Virus record (IMG/VR): IMGVR_UViG_3300025383_000001 | Location: 1-64,000 of that record | DNA length: 64,000 bases | Origin: a virus | Strand: one strand, 5' to 3' | Shown here: piece after piece, positions 1 to 7,629 of the stretch | How positions within the stretch are numbered: position 1 is the first letter of the stretch | How the letters are laid out: each line of letters begins with the position of its first letter | Program-made: the position numbers and the translations under genes | The notes under the pieces: generated by a model | Seen by the model: the letters and a program-made list of their open reading frames with translations, nothing else | What the model was told of the DNA's origin: nothing | The model's database searches: none

Positions 1-1
1 C

Positions 2-688
2 GGAGAAAATATCAGACCTAATTTTGTTCATTACAGTCATTCTTTGGGGTTTGACTGGGATAGCTATGGCGGTAGGAATCATCGCTTGCCACTTTGGTAT
101 GCTCGCCTAGCATGGGATGGCTTTGAGCAAAAGCCTAGAAAAGATAACATGCACAACCACGGCTACGAGCCTTTGATTAACATCAAGAGCCTGATGCAAC
201 CACGCAAGCTAGATATGACAGGCAAGGATAAGTTTTGTGCGCTTATCGCTGGTAACCCAGAAGGTCTTAGGATTAATCTATTCCACAGCATATCGCAGTA
301 CAAGCAAGTTGATGGCTACGGCAACATGTTTAGAAACCCACTGCGTCAATCTAAGTTTGACATCCTTGCCGACTACAAATTCTGTTTATGCCCTGAGAAC
401 TCTTATTATGATGGATATGTCACCGAAAAACTTATTGATGCGTACGCTGGTCTCACTGTTCCTATTTATAGTGGTGATCTGTCTGTGGATTTCGACTTTA
501 ATGAGCTGGCATTCTTAAACTACCAAAATGCAAAAGACATGGAGCATTTTGTAGACAGTATTAGCTTTTTTGACCGAAACTCAGATGCGTACCAAAGTAT
601 ATACGAACAACCTCTTCTTAAAAAAACACCCAAACTTGATGATGCGATTGCGTTTGTGCGAAGCGTTGTCAGCAAACTGAAAGGCTAG
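2..688 (+). CDS. GT10 fucosyltransferase-like protein (5' truncated by window)
   Basis: The reading frame is open to the window edge and starts upstream. The first in-window residues, GENIRPNF, match the donor-binding region typical of GT10 alpha-1,3-fucosyltransferases. The hallmark CPENSYYDGYVTEKL is encoded near 389-433 and is followed by the usual AG(L/x)(T/V)VPIYSG. Family enzymes transfer fucose from GDP-fucose to an acceptor glycan. A TTG at 44 could be mistaken for a start, but the conserved motif lies before it. It opens a block of glycan-related genes, so a role in decorating virion or host surface glycans is inferred. The catalytic region appears intact; the N terminus is unseen. 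Confidence 0.85.
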   Translation, partial: GENIRPNFVHYSHSLGFDWDSYGGRNHRLPLWYARLAWDGFEQKPRKDNMHNHGYEPLINIKSLMQPRKLDMTGKDKFCALIAGNPEGLRINLFHSISQYKQVDGYGNMFRNPLRQSKFDILADYKFCLCPENSYYDGYVTEKLIDAYAGLTVPIYSGDLSVDFDFNELAFLNYQNAKDMEHFVDSISFFDRNSDAYQSIYEQPLLKKTPKLDDAIAFVRSVVSKLKG

Positions 689-690
689 AT

Positions 691-978
691 ATGGCAACCA
701 AAAAGAAAATTGTAGCGCCTGCAATTAAAGAAAAGAAAACAGGCATCATCATAGAAGCACCATCTAAAGCGTGGGCGCATGACCAGCTTGAGGCTAAGGA
801 ACACATACCTGACAAAAAAGTTAAGCGTGGTTTTATTACCAACGAAGACAAGTTTGTTAAGCGCAAGAAGGCTGCCAAGATAGCAAAGAAAGCTGGACAA
901 ATTAAAAAGAAAGTAAAGAAACTGCACTCTACTGATTTGCGTAAAGCCGAGGGCATTAAAAAGAAAGAGATCAAGTGA
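691..978 (+). CDS. small Lys-rich phage protein
   Basis: A 95-residue, very basic protein of no assigned function. The central stretch GFITNEDKFVKRKKAAKIA followed by AGQI resembles a motif I associate with small phage proteins of the GF-T-x-GRFVxRxEAxxIAxxAGQ type, here in a lysine-rich context. It begins two bases after the preceding stop and its end overlaps the next start (975), so it sits in one operon with the glycan genes. The high Lys content would allow nucleic acid binding, but no domain shows this. Confidence 0.75.
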   Translation: MATKKKIVAPAIKEKKTGIIIEAPSKAWAHDQLEAKEHIPDKKVKRGFITNEDKFVKRKKAAKIAKKAGQIKKKVKKLHSTDLRKAEGIKKKEIK

Positions 979-1700
979 AACGTCGACTACTAAATTTGGT
1001 GCAGGCTCTGCGCCCAGTTAAAACCAAGTATCCGCTTATCCGTGTAGGCGGTAAGAACGATGGTGGCTATTTGCTTCCTGATGACTTGTCAGGTATCTCT
1101 ATGTGCTTTTCCCCAGGAGTTGCTGAGACTGCTACGTTTGAGAGCGACTTACTTAAGCGTGGTATTTGGTCGCACTTAGCTGATGCTTCGGTAGATGAGC
1201 CGCCTATGGGTTTAACCGTGGCTTCTTTTACAAAGAAGTTTTTGGGCGTGGTAAACGACGATGAGTATATGACTCTTGAGCATTGGGTCAAGCGTGAAGC
1301 ACCATTGACAGGCGACTTGTTGTTGCAGATGGATATTGAAGGCGCTGAGTATCAAGTAATTATTGCTACACCGATAGACATCCTGCGCCGATTTAGAATC
1401 ATTGCTATCGAAATACACCACGCAGAGTCTTGGTTCAACAACCCTATTGCTTGGGAAACTATGCAGGACTTCTTTTCTAAACTGCTAGCTGACTTCCGTG
1501 TGGTGCATAATCACCCCAATAATAACTGTCCATTCATTGATGCAGATGGTTTCTTAATGCCGACTGTATTTGAATTGACTCTGTTGCGTAAAGATAGAGC
1601 AGCGCCCGAAGGCTACTGCGATACGTTTCCACACCCACTAGACCAGCCTAATGTAAATAATAAGGATGACCGCCCATTACCTGAAGGATGGTACAAATGA
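975..1700 (+). CDS. FkbM-like SAM-dependent methyltransferase
   Basis: A 241-residue protein with the layout of FkbM-type methyltransferases. RVGGKNDGGYLLPDDL near residue 23 is followed by SPGVAETATFESDLLKRG as the SAM-binding beginning, then the family signature LLLQMDIEGAEYQVI with the acidic D-IEGAE motif, and a downstream IEIHH. Enzymes of this family O-methylate sugars or natural products. The start overlaps the previous stop by four bases. Its place between a fucosyltransferase and other glycosyltransferases suggests glycan methylation, but the substrate is unknown. Confidence 0.8.
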   Translation: MKRRLLNLVQALRPVKTKYPLIRVGGKNDGGYLLPDDLSGISMCFSPGVAETATFESDLLKRGIWSHLADASVDEPPMGLTVASFTKKFLGVVNDDEYMTLEHWVKREAPLTGDLLLQMDIEGAEYQVIIATPIDILRRFRIIAIEIHHAESWFNNPIAWETMQDFFSKLLADFRVVHNHPNNNCPFIDADGFLMPTVFELTLLRKDRAAPEGYCDTFPHPLDQPNVNNKDDRPLPEGWYK

Positions 1701-1945
1701 ACAATGAACCAGTAGCGTGGATGTATGAAAGACCAAACGGAAGTGCAAAATTAACTTTTGTTAGAGAGCCTATGGCTGGAACAGTTGTAACCGAAACACC
1801 ACTCTACACTTATCCAGCAAAGACACTAACACCATTGACCGATGAAGAAATATTGAAAGAATGGACTTGGAAATACTCAGACTGTTTTGAGGATTTTTTG
1901 CTTCAATTTGCTAAAGCAATACTAAGAAAGGCACAAAAGAAATGA
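1697..1945 (+). CDS. small phage protein with LTDEEI...FAKAILRKAQ tail
   Basis: An 82-residue protein of unknown function. The N-terminal EPVAWMYE, a middle LYTYPAKT and then LTDEEI, ending FAKAILRKAQKK, follow a pattern I recognise from small proteins of phages and prophages of Betaproteobacteria. An ATG at 1688 is possible, but 1697 matches the MNNE start of the paralogue at 2374 and is preceded by GGATGG. It shares its C-terminal module with the genes at 1942 and 2374, which points to local duplication. Confidence 0.7.
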   Translation: MNNEPVAWMYERPNGSAKLTFVREPMAGTVVTETPLYTYPAKTLTPLTDEEILKEWTWKYSDCFEDFLLQFAKAILRKAQKK

Positions 1946-2145
1946 TTGAAAGAACACATTTAGTTAGGATGACTATTGGAGTTGATGAGGAAACCAATGA
2001 ACCCTATACAAGAGAAGAATTAGTAAAACCGTTAACTGATGAGGAAATACACAATTTGTTTTTATCTTTTTGCAATGTTGGATTTACGCAAGTTGATGAA
2101 ATTGGATTTGCTAGAGCAATACTAAGAAAGGCACAAGAGAAATGA
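1942..2145 (+). CDS. small phage protein, paralogous tail module
   Basis: A 67-residue protein of unknown function. The second half carries LTDEEI and ends GFARAILRKAQEK, nearly identical to the ends of the neighbouring genes at 1697 and 2374. Its ATG overlaps the stop of the upstream gene, and its own end overlaps the next start, so the genes are translationally coupled. The N terminus (HLVRMTIGVDEETNEPYTREE) is unrelated to the siblings, so the shared part behaves as a mobile C-terminal cassette. Confidence 0.65.
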   Translation: MIERTHLVRMTIGVDEETNEPYTREELVKPLTDEEIHNLFLSFCNVGFTQVDEIGFARAILRKAQEK

Positions 2146-2357
2146 CAATCCAAAAAATATATGTATTGACTTATTCAGGCAGAAGAACAAGCGGTCATGG
2201 AGAAACTGCGCCTTATACCGACATTGCCAGTAAAGATGGTTATGAGTTTAAGCCACATCCAGTATTTAGAAGCCGTCAGAATGCGGAAGAATATTGTGCT
2301 AAATGGAAAAAAGAACATTACATTGCTCCGTCAATAACTGAATTAGATTTGATTTAA
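2142..2357 (+). CDS. hypothetical small protein
   Basis: A 71-residue protein of unknown function with no signal peptide or membrane segment. It begins IYVLTYSGRRTSGHGE and contains FRSRQNAEEYCAKWK, a pattern typical of small alpha/beta phage proteins but not assignable to a family. The start overlaps the previous stop (ATGA). Its stop lies inside the third copy of the junction repeat that recurs in this region. Confidence 0.6.
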   Translation: MTIQKIYVLTYSGRRTSGHGETAPYTDIASKDGYEFKPHPVFRSRQNAEEYCAKWKKEHYIAPSITELDLI

Positions 2358-2373
2358 GAAAGGCACAAGAGAA

Positions 2374-2559
2374 ATGAACAATGAACAGTTGCTTTTTTAT
2401 AACAAAGGATTCAATGATTGCCTTGCTAAAGGTATAAATCCAGCAAAGACACTAACAGATGAGGAAATATGGGCAGTTGCTAACGATTATTTTGTTGGCA
2501 AAAGCAACCTTGTTTATGGTTTTGCTAGAGCAATACTAAGAAAGGCACAGGAAAAATGA
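2374..2559 (+). CDS. small phage protein, paralogous tail module
   Basis: A 61-residue protein of unknown function. It starts MNNEQ, like the MNNEP of the gene at 1697, then has NPAKTLTDEEIW and ends GFARAILRKAQEK. It is therefore a short paralogue of the genes at 1697 and 1942. The region before the ATG (2355-2373) is a copy of the repeat that elsewhere encodes the C terminus, here serving as leader. The end overlaps the radical SAM gene start. Confidence 0.65.
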   Translation: MNNEQLLFYNKGFNDCLAKGINPAKTLTDEEIWAVANDYFVGKSNLVYGFARAILRKAQEK

Positions 2560-3425
2560 GAGAAAAGTATGGGATAGTCCACAACGATGGGCCTGTTATG
2601 GAATTGACCACCATGATAGGTTGCCCTTTGATGTGTACGTTTTGCCCACAAGATAACTTAAGAACCGAGTACGGCAACGGCACCAAATACATGAGCCAAG
2701 TAGATTTGACTAGGATGCTGGTTAAGTTGCCTAAAAATACTCGGATTGATTTCTCAGGTATGTCAGAGCCTTGGGCTAATCCTGAGTGCACAAGCATGCT
2801 AGAAGAAGTGCTATACATGGGATTTGATGTTGCTATTTATACTACCTTGTATGGCATGGCTGACCCTGAACGTGTTAAGAAAGTATTAGAAGCTCATCCT
2901 AACCAAGTCAAAGTAGTAATGTTGCACTTGCCTGATGCTAACAAGAACATGAAGGGCTGGAAGAATAGCCCTGAGTGGATGGAAGCCCTAAGAGTAATGG
3001 CTACCCTTAACGTGCCATGTGGTGTCGGAGCTATGACTATGGATAAAGGTGGTGTGGTTCATGAGTTTCTTCGCCCATATGTGGGGCAATTAGCTGGTTG
3101 GGTGGGTCATACTAGGGCAGATAGCCTCAATGTGGAGCAAATTAAAGGTCAAGTGATTAGCATGACACCGCACAATATCTTTAGTTTAACTTGTGCAAGC
3201 ACACCTTTTTATGATCGTAATGTTCTTCTGCCAAATGGGGATGTCGTCCTATGCTGTATGGACTACAATCTCGTTCACATTCTAGGTAATCTGCTAACAC
3301 AGACTTACGAAGAAATTATGCAGGGCAAACCCCTGCTGGATCTGATCGCCCTTAACGAAGCCCCTGAGTATTCCAAGTGCAGTATATGCAAAGCATGTGA
3401 AAACGTGAGGGAAATATGCGTGTAA
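2556..3425 (+). CDS. radical SAM protein with SPASM-like C terminus
   Basis: A 289-residue protein. The radical SAM 4Fe-4S motif CxxxCxxC is present as Cys23, Cys27 and Cys30 (GCPLMCTFCPQ). The C-terminal third has LPNGDVVLCCMDYN, then a Cys-rich end (CSICKAC...C), as in SPASM-type auxiliary cluster domains that follow LPNGxVxxC motifs. Family members generate a 5'-deoxyadenosyl radical from SAM to modify peptides, sugars or nucleotides. It overlaps the start of the GT2 gene, so a role in glycan or virion protein modification is plausible but unproven. Confidence 0.85.
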   Translation: MREKYGIVHNDGPVMELTTMIGCPLMCTFCPQDNLRTEYGNGTKYMSQVDLTRMLVKLPKNTRIDFSGMSEPWANPECTSMLEEVLYMGFDVAIYTTLYGMADPERVKKVLEAHPNQVKVVMLHLPDANKNMKGWKNSPEWMEALRVMATLNVPCGVGAMTMDKGGVVHEFLRPYVGQLAGWVGHTRADSLNVEQIKGQVISMTPHNIFSLTCASTPFYDRNVLLPNGDVVLCCMDYNLVHILGNLLTQTYEEIMQGKPLLDLIALNEAPEYSKCSICKACENVREICV

Positions 3426-4099
3426 TGGTAATCACCCCAACTACTGGGAAAGATACGCTAGAACAAGCACTACTAAGCGTGGAAAGGCAGACCGTTGAAA
3501 CTGAGCATTTGATTGTGCTTGATGGCAAAGGTATGTCTACAAAACCAGGGGAAACAAAACTAAGAAAAGTAATCCAGCTACCTGAAAACGTAGGCGCTAA
3601 TAATTGGTATGGGCATAGGGTATATGCCGCATTGCCTTTAATTGTCAATGCCGACTACATTCTTTTCTTGGATGAAGATAATTGGTTCGAGCCTAATCAT
3701 GTGGAAACCATGATTAATAAAATTAAATCAAAAGACCTGATGTGGGCTTACTCTTTGAGGAGAATATGTGATGAACGAGGACAATATGTTTGTGACGATG
3801 ATTGCGAGTCACTCGGTAGGAACCCGACGTATTATGACCATACACTTAATTTTGTCGATACTAACTGCTATTGCTTTAAGCGGGAGTATTTGGTGCGTGT
3901 GGCACATAACTTCTACGGACAATGGGGAGCAGATCGTCAATTCTATAGTGCTGCCAGCAAACTACTGCCTTCCTTTGGATGCACGGGCGAGGCTACAGTT
4001 AATTACAGATCACCCGAAAGATTACTTGGAATGTTTAGAGAGGGTAACGAAGCAATGAAGAAAGCATATGGACAACCACTACCTTGGAGAAATAAATGA
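3416..4099 (+). CDS. GT2-like glycosyltransferase
   Basis: A 227-residue protein starting VMVITPTTGKDTLEQALLSV, the usual opening of GT-A family 2 transferases, with YILFLDEDNW providing the acidic DxD-type metal site (residues 86-88). A QWGADRQFY stretch lies toward the C terminus. The start overlaps the radical SAM gene by ten bases and the end overlaps the next transferase by four. Family enzymes use nucleotide sugars; the acceptor is unknown. Confidence 0.85.
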   Translation: MRVMVITPTTGKDTLEQALLSVERQTVETEHLIVLDGKGMSTKPGETKLRKVIQLPENVGANNWYGHRVYAALPLIVNADYILFLDEDNWFEPNHVETMINKIKSKDLMWAYSLRRICDERGQYVCDDDCESLGRNPTYYDHTLNFVDTNCYCFKREYLVRVAHNFYGQWGADRQFYSAASKLLPSFGCTGEATVNYRSPERLLGMFREGNEAMKKAYGQPLPWRNK

Positions 4100-4893
4100 G
4101 TTTTAAAAAATCTAAACCAGCACCAGCACCGATTCAATTTACACCGCCAAAAGCAAAGGCATCTTTGTTTGTAGCCACACCTATGTATGGTGGCATGTGC
4201 ACAGGGCTATATGCTTCAGCAATTATGCAGACTGTCGGTGTTATGGGTCAAAACAATATGCAGATGTATTACTCGTTCATGATGAATGAGTCTTTGATTA
4301 CCCGTGCCCGTAACAGTATGGCTTATGACTTTTTAAAGTCTGATGCTACGCACCTTATGTTTATTGATGCCGACATTGGATTTAACCCACAAGATATTCC
4401 TCGTATGGTTAATGCTGACGTAGATATTATTTGTGGCTTGTACCCTAAGAAAGAAATTAATTGGGTAGAAGTAACCAAAGCGGTTAAGGAAGGTGTGCCA
4501 CCACAAGAACTCCAGCACCACACAGGGGCTTTTGTTGTAAACCTACCACACGGCCAGCAAACAACTTCGGGCAGTATTAACGAGCCGCTTGAGATTGCAA
4601 ATGGTGGTACAGGGTTTATGTTAATCAAACGCAAAGTGTTTGAAGCGCTAGCAGACAAAGTGCCAAGCTATACCAATGATATGTACCATGCGGTTGATAC
4701 TGTGCGTGAAGTCAAGATAATTAAAGAGTTCTTTGCTACCAGCATTGAAGAAGAATCTAATCGCTTGTTATCTGAAGACTATCATTTCTGCAAGATTGCA
4801 CGGGAAGCTGGCTTTAAAGTATATGCGGCTCCTTGGGCACACTTTACTCATACTGGCACTTATGGATTTACTGGTGCCCTTCCTAGGAGCTAA
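4096..4893 (+). CDS. GT-A glycosyltransferase-like protein
   Basis: A 265-residue protein. After a Lys/Pro-rich N-terminal segment it has LFVATPMYGGMCTGLYASAI, SLITRARNSMAYDFL, then HLMFIDADIGF with the DAD motif at residues 91-93, and CGLYPKK. This arrangement matches a glycosyltransferase type often found in environmental phages. Near the end, LSEDYHFCKIAREAG resembles the ED-x-x-FC motif of GT-A acceptor-site regions. It is translationally coupled to the preceding GT2 gene. Confidence 0.8.
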   Translation: MSFKKSKPAPAPIQFTPPKAKASLFVATPMYGGMCTGLYASAIMQTVGVMGQNNMQMYYSFMMNESLITRARNSMAYDFLKSDATHLMFIDADIGFNPQDIPRMVNADVDIICGLYPKKEINWVEVTKAVKEGVPPQELQHHTGAFVVNLPHGQQTTSGSINEPLEIANGGTGFMLIKRKVFEALADKVPSYTNDMYHAVDTVREVKIIKEFFATSIEEESNRLLSEDYHFCKIAREAGFKVYAAPWAHFTHTGTYGFTGALPRS

Positions 4894-4894
4894 C

Positions 4895-5098
4895 ATGCAA
4901 GATCCAGTAAACCACCCAAAACACTACACAAGCCACCCTTCAGGGGTGGAGTGTATCCAAATTACCGAGCACATGGGATTTAACTTAGGCAATGCTATGA
5001 AGTATATATGGCGTGCCGACCTCAAATCTGATGCTGTTGAGGATTTACGTAAGGCTGTTTGGTATATTAACCGTGAAATAGCTAAGAGGGTCAAATGA
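4895..5098 (+). CDS. DUF3310 phage protein
   Basis: A 67-residue protein with the DUF3310 signature: NHPKHYTSHPSGVECIQITE at residues 6-25, then GNAMKYIWRA and DLRKAVWYI. DUF3310 proteins are widespread in phages, and T7 gp1.7 (a nucleotide kinase) contains a related region, but the short stand-alone form has no established role. The ATG lies one base after the preceding stop; its own stop overlaps the next start. Confidence 0.85.
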   Translation: MQDPVNHPKHYTSHPSGVECIQITEHMGFNLGNAMKYIWRADLKSDAVEDLRKAVWYINREIAKRVK

Positions 5099-5337
5099 GC
5101 GAGCCAATTCCTTTTGCTGGTTGGGTGGATATTGACGATAAAACCGATCAAATCCTTAAAGAATTGACTGGAACTGACCCAGAAAACATGCCAAAATACG
5201 TGGTATTAGGTGATGGAAGCGTCTATTTTTACAAGAAAGAGGAAGACAGATATGCCCTACGTGAACAAACCCCGCCCTTACAAGAAGGAATACCAGCAAC
5301 AACTAGCACGGGGGGAACAGCCAGCCCGAAATGCTAG
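5095..5337 (+). CDS. hypothetical small acidic protein
   Basis: An 80-residue protein of unknown function (PIPFAGWVDIDDKTDQILKEL..., then YVVLGDGSVYFYKKEEDRY). The first 52 residues look like a genuine folded unit. The last 28 are read in a second frame across the start of the HNH gene at 5252 and are low in complexity (Pro, Thr). Start and previous stop overlap. The 3' part may be a chance extension past a lost stop. Confidence 0.55.
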   Translation: MSEPIPFAGWVDIDDKTDQILKELTGTDPENMPKYVVLGDGSVYFYKKEEDRYALREQTPPLQEGIPATTSTGGTASPKC

Positions 5338-5587
5338 GGCAAGAGCTAGATACGCTTATGATAAAACACACCCTGATAGCCCTAAAGATAAAGACCACAC
5401 TGCTGAAAGCCGTGAAGGAAAAGATATTGAGCACATCAAGCCCCTATCTAAAGGCGGAAGTAATTCAAAAAAGAATTTGCGTATTGAATCTCAGCATGCA
5501 AATAGGTCGTTTATAAGAAACTCAAATCACACTGTAAAAATAAACAAATCAAGACCCGTTAAAAAGAAAAATGGAAATAATCGATAA
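5252..5587 (+). CDS. small HNH-like endonuclease
   Basis: A 111-residue basic protein. The C-terminal half has DIEHIKPLSKGGSNSKKNL then RIESQHANRSF, a compact H-x-N-x-N HNH pattern (His of IEHI, Asn of KKNL, Asn of HANR) as in small phage HNH nucleases. The ATG at 5252 follows GAAAGAGGAAG, a good ribosome binding site; an ATG at 5210 in frame lacks one. It overlaps the preceding gene by 86 bases and the helicase start by 17. Nicking or packaging-associated activity is known for the family; the role here is open. Confidence 0.7.
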   Translation: MPYVNKPRPYKKEYQQQLARGEQPARNARARARYAYDKTHPDSPKDKDHTAESREGKDIEHIKPLSKGGSNSKKNLRIESQHANRSFIRNSNHTVKINKSRPVKKKNGNNR

Positions 5588-7130
5588 CAAAGCCATAGTA
5601 ATTACTACTCGCAGACCGCAATTAGTAACTGAATGTATTACAAAAAGCGAGATTATTGAAACTAATGGTGACTTGCATAAGGTTGCCGTTCATTGGGGTT
5701 TAGAAGAAGCACAGGCCTTAACTAGACTAAAAATTAAAAGCGTGCCTTCTCCTATCAGAAAAGATTACGAGTGGCCTGGTTTATTTAAACCTATGGCTCA
5801 CCAAATAGATACGGCTAATTTTCTTACTCTAAATCAAAGGGCATTTTGTTTTAACGAACAAGGCACAGGAAAAACTGCCTCATCTATATGGGCTGCAGAT
5901 TATCTTATTGAACAAGGTATAGTCGGTAGAGTATTGATTGTGTGCCCTCTTTCGATTATGCAGTCCGCATGGCAAGCAGATTTATTTAAGTTTGCGATGC
6001 ACCGTAAAGTTGGTGTAGCGTATGGCGAAAGAAAGAAACGAGAAGCAGTTATTGAAAGCGATGCGCAATTTGTAATTATTAATTATGATGGCGTTGAAAT
6101 CGTAGCCGACACTATTGCAAGACAAAATTTTGATTTAATCATTATAGATGAAGCTAATGCTTATAAAACAGTAACAACCAAACGCTGGAAAACTATGCAA
6201 CGTATTCTTACAAATAGAACGTGGCTATGGATGATGACCGGCACCCCCGCAGCACAAAGCCCAACAGATGCTTTTGGTTTAGCAAAGTTGGCCGTACCCC
6301 AAAATGTGCCAAGATTCTTTGGTGCTTTCCGTGACCAAACTATGGTTAACATTAGTAAGTTTAAATGGATGGTACGTCCCGATGCTGACCAAACAGTTTT
6401 TGCTGCGTTGCAGCCAGCAATAAGATTTAGAAAAGAAGATTGTTTAGACTTACCGGAGGTAACACATGTTTACAGGGACGCCCCCCTTACTCCGCAACAG
6501 GAGAAATACTACAAACTCCTCAAGAAAGAAATGCTCATGGTCGCTGATGGAGAAGAAATCAGCGCTGTCAATGCTGCTGTTAACCTCACTAAATTGTTGC
6601 AAATTAGTGGCGGTGCTGTTTACTCTGATAGTGGTAGCGTTGTTGAATTTGACGTTTCTAATCGGTTACGAGTTATCGAAGAAGTTATTAACGAAGCTAG
6701 CCACAAAGTTCTTGTCTTTGTACCATTCACGCATACAATAGAACTGCTCAGTGCGCATTTGAGAGGGGCAGGTATTGCATCCGACATTATAAACGGAGCT
6801 GTTTCCGTTACTAAACGTACTGAAATTTTCAAGAATTTTCAAGAAAATCCAAACCCTAAAGTGCTGTTAATACAACCACAAGCTGCAGCACATGGTGTTA
6901 CTTTAACGGCGGCTGATACCATAATATGGTATTCGCCAGTAACTTCCATTGAGACGTACTTGCAAGCTAATGCACGTATTGACCGCCAAGGACAAAAGAA
7001 CAAGATGACCATTGTGCATATTAAGGGTAGTCCCGTAGAGACAAGGCTTTATAATATGCTGCAAAATAAGCTGGAAATACACACAAAAATAATTGACTTG
7101 TACAAACAAGAAGTAAAAGAAAGTAGTTGA
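5571..7130 (+). CDS. SNF2-like superfamily 2 DNA helicase
   Basis: A 519-residue ATPase. Q-region PMAHQIDTANFL is followed by Walker A NEQGTGKT (about residues 95-102), motif II IIIDEAN (193-196 for DEAN), motif III MMTGTPAA, and motif VI LQANARIDRQGQ near the C terminus, the SNF2-family order. Such phage enzymes remodel or unwind DNA during replication or recombination. The second Walker motif is DEAN rather than DEAH, common in phage SNF2 proteins. It overlaps the HNH gene by 17 bases. Confidence 0.9.
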   Translation: MEIIDNKAIVITTRRPQLVTECITKSEIIETNGDLHKVAVHWGLEEAQALTRLKIKSVPSPIRKDYEWPGLFKPMAHQIDTANFLTLNQRAFCFNEQGTGKTASSIWAADYLIEQGIVGRVLIVCPLSIMQSAWQADLFKFAMHRKVGVAYGERKKREAVIESDAQFVIINYDGVEIVADTIARQNFDLIIIDEANAYKTVTTKRWKTMQRILTNRTWLWMMTGTPAAQSPTDAFGLAKLAVPQNVPRFFGAFRDQTMVNISKFKWMVRPDADQTVFAALQPAIRFRKEDCLDLPEVTHVYRDAPLTPQQEKYYKLLKKEMLMVADGEEISAVNAAVNLTKLLQISGGAVYSDSGSVVEFDVSNRLRVIEEVINEASHKVLVFVPFTHTIELLSAHLRGAGIASDIINGAVSVTKRTEIFKNFQENPNPKVLLIQPQAAAHGVTLTAADTIIWYSPVTSIETYLQANARIDRQGQKNKMTIVHIKGSPVETRLYNMLQNKLEIHTKIIDLYKQEVKESS

Positions 7131-7155
7131 CAAAGTCAAGTAGTAGTCGTAGTAT
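7127..7155 (+). promoter_or_regulatory. candidate sigma70-type promoter
   Basis: TTGACA at 7127-7132 is followed after 17 bases by TAGTAT (7150-7155). It overlaps the end of the helicase gene and faces the gene at 7198. A short hairpin CGGG-CAAAGA-CCCG follows at 7163-7176, and GTAAAGGAAA precedes the ATG as ribosome binding site. The -35 is perfect and the -10 is weak. Confidence 0.45.
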
Positions 7156-7197
7156 TAATTAACGGGCAAAGACCCGACAACTGTAAAGGAAACCAAC

Positions 7198-7629
7198 ATG
7201 GATACTGAAGTCCAAGAGAAACTATCCGCCGACAAATTAGTCGGTGTCTACATCAAGATGCGTGATGCACTTGAGGAAATGTACAAAAAATACCAAGAAG
7301 AGAAAGCCAGCGTAGAGCAGCAGATGTCTATGGTTGAGCAGGAACTTATTGATATCTTGAAACGAGAAAATGCAAGCAATATCAAAACACCATTTGGTAC
7401 TGCATCAAGAATCATCAAGTCTAGATACTGGACTAATGACTGGGAAAGTTTTCACAAGTTTATGATTGAGCACGAAGCTCCTGATTTATTGGAGAAGCGT
7501 ATTCATCAAAGCAACATGAAGACATTCCTTGAAGACAATCCTGATTTTAAACCGCCAGGATTAAACGTAGAAAATTCTTACACTATCATGGTAAGAAGAT
7601 CCAACCCCTCTATAGGAGAATCTAAATGA
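7198..7629 (+). CDS. conserved-looking phage protein with coiled coil
   Basis: A 143-residue protein without a recognised family. Residues about 10-60 (KLVGVYIKMRDALEEMYKKY and on) form a charged coiled coil. The remainder contains TPFGTASRIIKSRYWTNDW and PPGLNVENSYTIMVRRS, a layout that reminds me of Gp157-like phage proteins encoded beside replication genes. It is the first gene after the candidate promoter and its stop overlaps the start of the next gene. Confidence 0.7.
   Translation: MDTEVQEKLSADKLVGVYIKMRDALEEMYKKYQEEKASVEQQMSMVEQELIDILKRENASNIKTPFGTASRIIKSRYWTNDWESFHKFMIEHEAPDLLEKRIHQSNMKTFLEDNPDFKPPGLNVENSYTIMVRRSNPSIGESK

Larger units (their letters stand above)
1921..2559 (+). repeat. 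four copies of a 23-25 bp junction repeat
   Basis: The sequence ACTAAGAAAGGCACAAGAGA followed by AATGA recurs at 1921-1945, 2121-2145, 2355-2377 (first bases differ) and 2535-2559. Each copy ends exactly on the ATG of the next gene. Three copies also encode the C terminus (ILRKAQ-K) of the preceding gene. The third lies after a stop and acts only as leader. Confidence 0.85.

Noticed and set aside
7128-7140. GACAAAGTC as an eleventh repeat copy
   Set aside because: Only part of one arm is present, with no partner arm; it is part of the candidate promoter before 7198.
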